From CAIJMI01 sp043798445 (GTDB lineage: Bacteria; Patescibacteriota; Microgenomatia; UBA10105; UBA927), in NCBI GenBank assembly GCA_043798445.1, contig JAZDOQ010000010.1:1-30527 (forward strand): 30,527 bases of DNA. Direction: 5' to 3'. The position numbers were made by a program, and so were the translations under genes. Below the pieces are notes generated by a model. That model saw only the letters and a list, made by a program, of their open reading frames with translations, had not been told where the DNA came from and made no database searches. Numbering within the stretch: position 1 is the first letter of the stretch; the number at the start of each line of letters is the position of its first letter. This document shows, piece after piece, positions 1 through 7,319 of this stretch.

Positions 1-524
1 GATACTTGCCAATAGCCGGTAACACCAGGTTTTGCGGATAACACAACCTTTACCAACTTTTTTGTATGCGGATATTTTTTCTGTTGTTCACGCAGTTCAT
101 CTTCATAATATGGCCTGGGACCAACTAAACTCATGTCCCCTGTTAACACATTAAGAAGCTGCGGGATTTCATCAATACTATGTTTTCGAATGAACAAACC
201 AACGCGAGTTACCCGCGGATCATGGACAAGTTTATAACTGTTGTGACGATATTCTTCATATAGTTTTGCCATGTTTGGATCATTCCGCAGCATTTGATGT
301 GCGTTGTTAATCATGGAGCGGAATTTGTACAATTTAAACAGTTTTCCATTTTTTCCGACACGGTTTGGGGTATCTGCAAATATTGGACCTGGAGTATCAA
401 GAAGAATCGCAAGTGTTGTTCCAATAGAAACCGGCAAAAATATAATACCGATGACAATGCTTCCAATTATATCTATAGCCCGTTTTGTCACTTCGTACCA
501 CATAGAATTAGGTGAGCGGCTCAT
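1..524 (-). CDS. Polyprenyl-phosphate sugar-1-phosphate transferase (initiating transferase), C-terminus cut by window edge
   Basis: This bacterial sugar transferase (WcaJ/WbaP/PssY catalytic fold) would move a sugar-1-phosphate from a nucleotide sugar to undecaprenyl phosphate, the first step of repeat-unit assembly at the inner membrane. One N-terminal hydrophobic segment (IDIIGSIVIGIIFLP) is followed by the family signatures LYKFRSM, RKHSIDEIPQLLNVL and DMSLVGPRP, and then KPGVTGYWQV at the edge. It is the short form, without the four-helix N-terminal part of full-length WbaP. The start is uncertain. ATG at 524 gives MSRSPNSM and overlaps the upstream manC stop by 17 bases, with a GGAG placed too close. 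ATG at 503 lies just after that stop and has no ribosome site. As the last gene read before the edge of a long run, it fits an assembly-line locus. The family call is secure; the sugar it transfers is unknown. Confidence 0.9.
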   Translation of the reverse strand, partial: MSRSPNSMWYEVTKRAIDIIGSIVIGIIFLPVSIGTTLAILLDTPGPIFADTPNRVGKNGKLFKLYKFRSMINNAHQMLRNDPNMAKLYEEYRHNSYKLVHDPRVTRVGLFIRKHSIDEIPQLLNVLTGDMSLVGPRPYYEDELREQQKKYPHTKKLVKVVLSAKPGVTGYWQV

Positions 525-1590
525 GCTCCGTATTTGCAAACCCTTCGACAATTTTTTTAATTTTTGGAACGGATGTCTTTTTACAGACCATCAACACATC
601 ATCTGTATTCACGATCAGAAGCTCTGATACATCAATACCAACTATTAATTGTTTCCCGTAGTTATAGACCAAACTATCAGAGACATCCTGCAACATTACT
701 TTTCCTTGTGTCACGTTCTTATCATTTGCCTCCTGCAGTGATTCTTTTAAGGCTTCCCACGCACCGATGTCGCTCCATTCGATGTTTTCTGAAACCACGA
801 GTGCGTTCTTTGCATCAAGTTTCTCAAGGATAGCATTATCAAAATTGATTTTTTCAAGCGTTGGATACACTTTATCAAGAATCGTATCAAACTGATCGGT
901 GTGCCACGCATCAGCTATTTCAATGAGGCCTTGATATACGTTCGGTACATATTTTTTGTATTGGGACAACAAAAATCTTGGTGTCGTAACAAAATACCCG
1001 AGATTCCATGCATGATGTCCGCTTTCAAAATAGCGTTTTGCCGTTGCCGCATCCGGCCGGTATTGAAAATCAACAAACTCATGGAAACCAATCCCATCTT
1101 CCGTCATTACCTCTTTTCCAAAATTTATCCAACCTAAGTTTTCACTGGCAAACCGAGCTTGTTGAGAAACGAATACGATTTTGTCTCCCTGTTTTTCAAC
1201 CACCGTTCCTGCAGCCTGAAGAATTTTCCGGAATAATACTTCATTTTTCACCAAATGATCGCTCCAGAGAATAACCATCGGCTCGTCCGGATTTTCTTTT
1301 GAGAGAAGTGCTGTGACGAGCCCGACTGCAGGTCCCACATCCCGCATCACCGGTTCTCCGATAACATGACCTTTCGGAAGCTCGGATAATTGTTTTTCAA
1401 CAATTGGCACATATTGTTTTCCTGTAGAAATATAAATATCATTCCAGGTGAAGTCTGGCTGGACCCTGCCTGCGGCAAGCTGAAGCGTTGATTTGTCCCC
1501 GATAATTTTTTCGAATTGCTTCGGCGATTTTTTCCTCGAAAGCGGCCACAATCTTGTTCCAACTCCTCCGGCAAAAACAATAGCTTTCAT
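508..1590 (-). CDS. manC: Mannose-1-phosphate guanylyltransferase (GDP-mannose pyrophosphorylase)
   Basis: Makes GDP-mannose from mannose-1-phosphate and GTP in the cytoplasm, the donor for mannosyl or mannose-derived residues. The nucleotidyltransferase signature GGVGTRLWPLSR lies at residues 8-19, followed by the SPKQF segment. WSDH (109-112) stands where related enzymes have PADH. WNLGYF (195-200) and WSDIGAWEAL (272-281) are the later conserved blocks. At 360 aa it is the short form, without the C-terminal phosphomannose isomerase domain of about 470-aa ManC proteins. It follows a GT4 gene by 10 bases and its stop overlaps the likely start of the sugar-1-phosphate transferase. No Shine-Dalgarno is visible; a TATAAT overlaps the stop codon of the gene before it, 9 bases ahead of the ATG, which could be a weak internal promoter. 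GDP-mannose specificity rests on family similarity. Confidence 0.9.
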   Translation of the reverse strand: MKAIVFAGGVGTRLWPLSRKKSPKQFEKIIGDKSTLQLAAGRVQPDFTWNDIYISTGKQYVPIVEKQLSELPKGHVIGEPVMRDVGPAVGLVTALLSKENPDEPMVILWSDHLVKNEVLFRKILQAAGTVVEKQGDKIVFVSQQARFASENLGWINFGKEVMTEDGIGFHEFVDFQYRPDAATAKRYFESGHHAWNLGYFVTTPRFLLSQYKKYVPNVYQGLIEIADAWHTDQFDTILDKVYPTLEKINFDNAILEKLDAKNALVVSENIEWSDIGAWEALKESLQEANDKNVTQGKVMLQDVSDSLVYNYGKQLIVGIDVSELLIVNTDDVLMVCKKTSVPKIKKIVEGFANTEHEPLT

Positions 1591-1600
1591 AACTTTTTAA

Positions 1601-2704
1601 TTATACCTGATATATTTGTGCTTTAATATAGCGCTGCATTTCTTCTTTAAATCTGTTTGTTGAAAATTTCATTGCCTTCTTTCGGCACGCTTCTTCATCA
1701 ATGGTCATGTTTTCAAATTTTTGTATTGCCTTAATCAACGATTCAGACGTCTGCTTGTCATATAACACTCCTGTTATTCCATCAATCACGATTTCTGCAA
1801 TACCGCTTTCTTTGTATGCTATCACTGGTTTCCCACAACTTTGTGCTTCTGCGGCAACAATGCCAAAATCTTCATCCCCTGCAAAAAGAAATGCCCGACA
1901 ATCTTGATAATACCGAGCAAGTTTCTCATCTGTCAAATTATCAGATACGAATGTCGTCTTCTTTGATGCGTGCCGCATTAATTTTTTCCGTTCGTTTCCT
2001 GAACCAATAACCACAAGCGGAACGTCAAGTCTTTTGCATGCCTCAATCACGATGTCGGGCCTTTTATATCCCACAAGCCGGGAAACAAACAGATAATAGT
2101 CTCCGGGGTTTTTTGTTGAAGCAGGATGAAACATATCCGTATCAACGGGCGGATATATTACGGCATCAACGGATCGGTGATAATACCGTTCAATCCGTTC
2201 TTTCACGCGGTTTGAAATTGCAATGTACGCGTCTGGTCGGAAAGCAGCAATCACATCCCAACTCTTGAGCATCGGTGCGAACAGTTTTAGAAAGAATGAA
2301 GAGATGCTTGAACCAAAGAAATAATTTTTTGCGTACAAATCAAACCCGCTCCATAAATATCGCGTCGGTGTTAAGCAGTAACAAATGTGTAGTGTTTTGG
2401 GTTTTGTGATGATGCTTTTCGCTTCAGCGCTTGTTACTGAAATAACCACATCAAATGCATCAAAATCAAACGACTCAAACGCAAATGGCGTCATCCATGG
2501 AAATACTTCGTGATGTCGTTTTGCAAACGGAATTTTATTCATGAATGAGGGACGGACATCCATATCTTTTGTCCACGGGGCGCCGAGTGAATCATAGACT
2601 GCGGTGAAGAGGGGTGCGTCAGGAAAGAGTTCGTGAAGCGCAAGGAGAACCCGTTCTGCCCCTCCCATTTTATTTACTCGGTCATAGACAAGTGCAACGT
2701 TCAT
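1601..2704 (-). CDS. GT4 family glycosyltransferase, WbaZ-like (probable mannosyltransferase)
   Basis: A 367-aa retaining GT-B glycosyltransferase, predicted to add a sugar from a nucleotide donor to the lipid-linked glycan at the cytoplasmic face. The N-terminal acceptor domain starts with a beta strand and the GGAERVL loop (residues 14-20). The C-terminal donor domain begins near YYLFVSRLVGYKRPD. The EX7E motif of GT4 is present as EDFGIVAAE (278-286), followed by QSCGKPVIAY. The opening VALVYDRVNKMGGAERV is typical of WbaZ-type mannosyltransferases, and manC lies directly downstream, so GDP-mannose is a reasonable donor (inference). The ATG overlaps the stop of the preceding GT4 (ATGA), and an AGGGG sits 8 bases upstream, supporting this start. 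Confidence 0.85.
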   Translation of the reverse strand: MNVALVYDRVNKMGGAERVLLALHELFPDAPLFTAVYDSLGAPWTKDMDVRPSFMNKIPFAKRHHEVFPWMTPFAFESFDFDAFDVVISVTSAEAKSIITKPKTLHICYCLTPTRYLWSGFDLYAKNYFFGSSISSFFLKLFAPMLKSWDVIAAFRPDAYIAISNRVKERIERYYHRSVDAVIYPPVDTDMFHPASTKNPGDYYLFVSRLVGYKRPDIVIEACKRLDVPLVVIGSGNERKKLMRHASKKTTFVSDNLTDEKLARYYQDCRAFLFAGDEDFGIVAAEAQSCGKPVIAYKESGIAEIVIDGITGVLYDKQTSESLIKAIQKFENMTIDEEACRKKAMKFSTNRFKEEMQRYIKAQIYQV

Positions 2705-3804
2705 AAAGATAACCCCTCATATATATGAAGTGTTTCTTTTGCTGTTGTATCCCATCTGTAAGATGCTATTTTTTTCTTTTCCTCTTCTGTTAGTGGTGTT
2801 TTTGTTTGTATAACCGTATCTTCAAAAGCATTAACCAACGATGATTGATCATGGGGATTTACGTATGTTGGTATTGATCCAAATAATTCATGAAATACCG
2901 GAATATCGGAACAAATAACTGGACTGCCGCAGACAATTGCTTCAAGAGCCGGAAGACCGAATCCTTCCATGAGCGACGGAAACACAAATGAGATAGCGTT
3001 TACGTACAGCGATGAGAGCTGTTGATCATCCGCTGGTCCAAAAAAATGAATATTATTTTTATAGGGAAGTGTTGAAACCCACACCTTTAACCGTTTGTAA
3101 AAAAAGTCATCTTTTCCAACAAGCACCAACTGATGTTTTTTCTGTGAATCCTTTTCAAGGAAAACACCAAAACTTTTGATATGGAATTCAAGATTCTTGT
3201 GTGGATATGCGTTACCGACATATAAAAAATAAGGATTTCCGATAATAGGTTTTTTTGATTGGATTCTTGAGATACGCGTATCAACCCCCTCATACGTCAC
3301 GCTAATTTTTTCTTCTGATATTCCAATACTCTTTATAATATCCTGTTTTGTTGCCTTTGATACTGCAATAATATGACACGCTTTTTTAATTCCGATACGC
3401 AAAATCAGCTGATACCCAAGTCTACGAAGCCAATATAACGGTTTTGGAAGCGTTGTTGCTTTTCCCGTTGTCACATGAAGAATGGTTAAATCATGAATTG
3501 TCAAAACATATGGTTTCGGATAAAAAATCGGCGCATTAAAATATGGCACATGCAAAAGGTCGAGATGCTCACGTAAAAAAATTCCCGGCATCAGCAATTG
3601 TTCTTTCACTGTATGCCAATGAATATCACATCGACGCTTTTCCCACTTTTTGTTTGGAAGGACGAATGCTTCATACGCACTACCGGGCAAAAACGCTACA
3701 TATTGATTCGTTGTATCAATTCTACTAAGTTCCGTAATTAAATTACGGATATACCGTCCTACCCCCGTTTCATTAATAAGCCTTGCATCAATACCTATTT
3801 TCAT
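2701..3804 (-). CDS. GT4 family glycosyltransferase
   Basis: A complete 367-aa GT-B enzyme of family GT4, predicted to act in the cytoplasm on the growing lipid-linked oligosaccharide. The N-terminal domain opens with KIGIDARLI and the glycine loop ETGVGRY (12-18), typical of the subgroup that resembles mannosyltransferase B. The IHDLTILH strand follows near 103-110. The donor domain starts at PYFLYVGNAYPHKN (191-204). The donor-site motif SLMEGFGLPALEA lies at 277-289, with E280 and E288 as the EX7E pair. Both ends overlap neighbours by 4 bases in ATGA junctions, so it is probably translated as part of a coupled run. Donor and linkage cannot be read from sequence. Confidence 0.87.
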   Translation of the reverse strand: MKIGIDARLINETGVGRYIRNLITELSRIDTTNQYVAFLPGSAYEAFVLPNKKWEKRRCDIHWHTVKEQLLMPGIFLREHLDLLHVPYFNAPIFYPKPYVLTIHDLTILHVTTGKATTLPKPLYWLRRLGYQLILRIGIKKACHIIAVSKATKQDIIKSIGISEEKISVTYEGVDTRISRIQSKKPIIGNPYFLYVGNAYPHKNLEFHIKSFGVFLEKDSQKKHQLVLVGKDDFFYKRLKVWVSTLPYKNNIHFFGPADDQQLSSLYVNAISFVFPSLMEGFGLPALEAIVCGSPVICSDIPVFHELFGSIPTYVNPHDQSSLVNAFEDTVIQTKTPLTEEEKKKIASYRWDTTAKETLHIYEGLSL

Positions 3805-4679
3805 ATACCAAATACTTTAAGCAACACCATCTGTATATCAAATGCCAGATAGACAAGCCATGTCACAATACGTGGGTACTTTTTTCCGTAATGTTTTTTA
3901 TAAAACAATTTGTTATTTGTGATAAAAAGTGTTTGTGTTTTAATTCTCCGTTCACGATTTGTATGAGACCGTCCGCTTTGTTTTTTCTTATGTAGGATAG
4001 TAACCGTCGGGTTATACCATATCTCCCACCCCGCTTCTTTGATTCGGTATGCCCAATCGATATCCTCTCCATACATAAAGTACGCTTCATCAAGCATACC
4101 AACGTTTTGGATAACTTCGCGTCGCACTAAAAAAAATGCACCACTGATGCTGTCAACTTCATGTGCTGTTGAAAGATTTTTATATAATTGGTGATAGCCA
4201 CTGAATGCTTTTGCTTTTGGAAACATTTTTTCCAGTTTTGTATAGTACGTGAATGCATTCCATGGAGTAGGCATGCCACGATGACAGGCCGGATCCATTG
4301 ACCCATCCATCAAAATAAGTTTACAGGTTGAAACCCCTGCCTTAGGATGGTCATCCATGAAAAGAATCATGGCCGCAAGTGTGTTCTCATTCACTTCTGT
4401 ATCGGAATTTAACAGCAGCACATACCGTCCCTTTGCTTTTTTAATCCCCGGATTATTTCCTGCTGCAAATCCTATATTCCCGCCATTCTGGATAAACACA
4501 ACATCCGGAAATTCTTTTTTTATCATTTGATCCGTTCCGTCCGTAGATGCGTTATCGCATACGATAACTTCCATGGAGAATTTTCCAAGCTTAGATCTCA
4601 TCAGACTTTCAATACAGAGCTTTGTAAGAGCAAGCGTATTGAAATTTAAAATAATGACTGAGATATCAACAGTCTTCAT
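3801..4679 (-). CDS. GT2 family glycosyltransferase (rhamnosyltransferase-like)
   Basis: A 292-aa inverting GT-A glycosyltransferase. The N-terminal strand VDISVIILNFN leads into the nucleotide site with CDNASTDGT (41-49). NSDTEV (91-96) is the metal-binding DXD equivalent, and GEDIDWAYRIKEAGW (204-218) carries the catalytic-base region typical of the WbbL/RfbN rhamnosyltransferase-like branch. It has no clear transmembrane helix apart from a weakly hydrophobic C-terminus (WLVYLAFDIQMVLL), which may touch the membrane. ATGA overlaps join it to the GT4 genes on both sides. An AAGG lies close upstream of the ATG. The donor could be dTDP-rhamnose, but no rhamnose genes are in the window, so the sugar stays open. 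Confidence 0.88.
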   Translation of the reverse strand: MKTVDISVIILNFNTLALTKLCIESLMRSKLGKFSMEVIVCDNASTDGTDQMIKKEFPDVVFIQNGGNIGFAAGNNPGIKKAKGRYVLLLNSDTEVNENTLAAMILFMDDHPKAGVSTCKLILMDGSMDPACHRGMPTPWNAFTYYTKLEKMFPKAKAFSGYHQLYKNLSTAHEVDSISGAFFLVRREVIQNVGMLDEAYFMYGEDIDWAYRIKEAGWEIWYNPTVTILHKKKQSGRSHTNRERRIKTQTLFITNNKLFYKKHYGKKYPRIVTWLVYLAFDIQMVLLKVFGI

Positions 4680-5848
4680 ACAGCGCCTTTCCAGACATCA
4701 TTCAATTGTTCTCCTATCTCCGCCCAATCATATTTCTTTTCAACGAGAATTCGTGCATCACGCGTCATTTGAATAGACTTCTTTGGATTCTCGAACACTT
4801 GTTTTATGGCACTCACATAGGAGTTGGTGTCTTCTGCTTCAATAAATTCTTTTCCATCAGTTCCAGATAATCCCATGCGTCCTTCTTTTGTTGTGATGAC
4901 GAGTATTCCTGCTGCCATACTTTCCAAAATTTTAAACTTCGTTCCCCCACCGATTCCCATTGGTGCAAGCAGGACATCAGCATTCTTGAACGCATCACGA
5001 ATATCTTCAACATACCCTTCAACGCTAACCGATGGCGTAACGAGCGATGCAAGTGATGATGGAAAATGCTTACCCACAATGGTTAGCCTTGCGTTTGGAT
5101 ATAGACGGATGATGCTAGGCCAGATTGTCGATAGCAACTGATAGACCGCTTCCTTATTCGGAGCCCACAAAAAATTACCGACAAACAAAAACGACGGATG
5201 TTTTACGTCAAAAGAGCGAGGTGAATATTTGAAATACGATGTGTCCACACCATTTGAGACGACCGGTGTTTTTGTGTTCGTTATTTTTGATATTATAGCT
5301 GCATCATCATCGGATACTGCGACAACCGTATGAGCCTTTTTCCAGATAATCTCTTCCCATATTTTCACTTTTACTGCATCAAGGAACGCAAATGGACGAA
5401 GGAATGGAATTCGTAATGTCCTAGCGTTCTTTTCATACACGGTATGTTCCACATTGTGTTCAGATACGACCAAAGGAATCGAAAGCTTAGGAAGCGATGG
5501 ATACACATAAAATGGTTCAGCGTGCACGAGATCGTACTTCTTGTTTTGCAGCTCCTTCTGAATTTCTTTCTGCATAATTCTGTTGTCATAGGTTGATAGA
5601 AGGAGCGGATAATTTCCCAGCGCTCCAAGAAGATACTTAAGCTGCATTCCTCGTCCCCGCATCACCATACGAACTTCAGATACAAAGGATAATTCTTTAA
5701 CGTATTTCTTTTCTTCTTCATTTCGAATAAATGAAAATAGTGTAATCGTATGTTTTTTTGAAAGCACTTTCAGTAAGTTGTACATGCGGACCTGTCCTCC
5801 TGAATGAAGTGGATATGGCAGGAGCGCGCTAATAAAAAGAATGTTCAT
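4676..5848 (-). CDS. GT4 family glycosyltransferase
   Basis: A 390-aa GT-B enzyme. The N-terminus ILFISALLPYPLHSGGQVRM contains the SGG acceptor-domain loop (16-18). HVVSEHNVEH-type residues occur near 128-135 (SEHNVEH). The donor domain begins at FLFVGNFLWAPNKEA. The donor motif is APMGIGGGTKFKILE (about 295-309), followed by SMAAG. This version, with G-x-G and KILE, is typical of GT4 enzymes in exopolysaccharide loci and differs from the EGFGLP versions of the neighbours, so it is probably not a recent duplicate of them. The stop overlaps the downstream GT2 start (ATGA). The ATG follows the upstream membrane transferase by 3 bases. No good ribosome site is visible. The substrate is unknown. 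Confidence 0.85.
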   Translation of the reverse strand: MNILFISALLPYPLHSGGQVRMYNLLKVLSKKHTITLFSFIRNEEEKKYVKELSFVSEVRMVMRGRGMQLKYLLGALGNYPLLLSTYDNRIMQKEIQKELQNKKYDLVHAEPFYVYPSLPKLSIPLVVSEHNVEHTVYEKNARTLRIPFLRPFAFLDAVKVKIWEEIIWKKAHTVVAVSDDDAAIISKITNTKTPVVSNGVDTSYFKYSPRSFDVKHPSFLFVGNFLWAPNKEAVYQLLSTIWPSIIRLYPNARLTIVGKHFPSSLASLVTPSVSVEGYVEDIRDAFKNADVLLAPMGIGGGTKFKILESMAAGILVITTKEGRMGLSGTDGKEFIEAEDTNSYVSAIKQVFENPKKSIQMTRDARILVEKKYDWAEIGEQLNDVWKGAV

Positions 5849-5851
5849 GTG

Positions 5852-7312
5852 TTACTTTTTTTTGGTCAAATCAATAATTGCGTATTTGTCATTCCGAACA
5901 AGCACTGTGTACATATTTGCCAAATCACGCGTCTCAAGATCCGAGTCAGTCGGAGATACCGTGACGTAATGAGTTGCACCCATCTTTAGTTTCTTTTCAA
6001 TATCAAATCCCAATGGCCATCCCTGACGTCCTGTTTGATACAAAAATGTTGTATCTCCATTATATGGTGCAATCACTTTTGCATCTTTTGGAAGCAGTTT
6101 GTCAGCGGCCATCCCGGCTTCCACAATCTCCGGCCGGTTTACCCAATAGAAGGTTCTGATGGTATACCAAGAAAATGACAACATAAAAAGAAATGCTGCA
6201 CTACTTACAACAAGGATCGACACCTTCCGCAGTCCCTTTGCTTCCCATGCAAGTTTCATACACCATGCCATTCCTTTTGCTCCATAAACAACGATGGCAG
6301 GAAGGATAAGGATCTGATAATAATCGTGTTGTACATTTCCACCAGCGATAATGACCATATAAAGAAGTGCACCAACAAAAAGAAGTGGTGACAATAATCG
6401 TTCTTTTTTGTCCATCTCACCAAGCATGCCAAGGCCAAGAAACATCGTTCCCCAATACCCTAAAATAAGCTTTCCGATGCGTTCAGCAAACAACCAATAG
6501 AACCATGCGCCCTTGAACCGGATATTATTGTTGTTGAATAACCATTGATATACAGGAATACCTTCCGGATATTGTTGCATCCAGTTTCTCCACAAAATAA
6601 ACGGTACAAGGACAATAACACTGTATACAGCCAGACGGATAACTGTTGTCAGGAATTGTTTTTTACCTACAAACAGCATACCTGCAAGTGGCAAAAGCAC
6701 AAATCCGGCAACTGGTTTGATAAGAAGCGAAACTCCTGCTAGCGCTGCTGATACCAACGTCAGTATCCATTTTCCTTTTTTTGTTTTTGCATCATTTCCG
6801 TAATCAAAGAGTAGAAGGCTCAACACAGCAAAACATACGGATACCCCATCAGGAAGGATTGCACGTCCGTAATACACGCTATATGGTAATATCGCGTAAA
6901 GAAGCGCTGTGAGCACACCGGTAATTGCATTTATCCGTCTCCAAACGAGCATGCCAAGTGCAATCCCTGTAATCGTTGAAGCAATAATTGCTAATATACG
7001 TAACCACACTTCAACTGATACCATGCCAAATGTTTTTGAAAGACCTGCAGCTGCAGCCTGATACAGCGGGAACTCAACCATCCTGTACCCTTGAGGATTA
7101 TCTTTGCCGGATTGAATGTTCGATAAATCATCATAGCGGGGATGAAGAAGGTCAATACCGAATCTTAGATAGTTTCTTGCAACCGCTGCAGTATCAGCCT
7201 GTCGCCAACTATGCCAATCAGCAATGGGACCATTTAGTTTATACAGACGAAGCAAGATGCTAAGTATTGCTATAACAATCAAGCTGATGGTAGTAAATAT
7301 CTTTGCTTTCAT
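5852..7312 (-). CDS. GT-C membrane glycosyltransferase of the PMT/ArnT (GT39/GT83-like) type
   Basis: A 486-aa polytopic membrane protein expected to transfer a sugar from a polyprenyl-phosphate carrier on the outer face of the membrane. After the first helix (residues 4-21) comes an extracytoplasmic loop with ADWHSWRQADTAAVARNYL (31-49), whose aspartates D32 and D40 are the likely GT-C catalytic and metal-site region. About ten further hydrophobic segments follow, then a short soluble C-terminal part (about 415-486). The start is placed at the internal ATG (MKAKIFTTIS): this puts the first helix at the N-terminus and leaves 7 bases after the upstream stop. An ATG 54 bases further up would add a basic 18-residue stretch overlapping the upstream gene and is less likely. 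It lies between the polymerase fusion and the cytoplasmic transferases. Sugar and acceptor are unknown. Confidence 0.82.
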   Translation of the reverse strand: MKAKIFTTISLIVIAILSILLRLYKLNGPIADWHSWRQADTAAVARNYLRFGIDLLHPRYDDLSNIQSGKDNPQGYRMVEFPLYQAAAAGLSKTFGMVSVEVWLRILAIIASTITGIALGMLVWRRINAITGVLTALLYAILPYSVYYGRAILPDGVSVCFAVLSLLLFDYGNDAKTKKGKWILTLVSAALAGVSLLIKPVAGFVLLPLAGMLFVGKKQFLTTVIRLAVYSVIVLVPFILWRNWMQQYPEGIPVYQWLFNNNNIRFKGAWFYWLFAERIGKLILGYWGTMFLGLGMLGEMDKKERLLSPLLFVGALLYMVIIAGGNVQHDYYQILILPAIVVYGAKGMAWCMKLAWEAKGLRKVSILVVSSAAFLFMLSFSWYTIRTFYWVNRPEIVEAGMAADKLLPKDAKVIAPYNGDTTFLYQTGRQGWPLGFDIEKKLKMGATHYVTVSPTDSDLETRDLANMYTVLVRNDKYAIIDLTKKK

Positions 7313-7319
7313 ACACGTG

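Noticed and set aside
1590..1610. TATAAT upstream of manC as a firm promoter
   Set aside because: It overlaps the GT4 stop codon and has no -35 at a workable distance; in AT-rich DNA this is likely chance, so it is mentioned only in the gene note.
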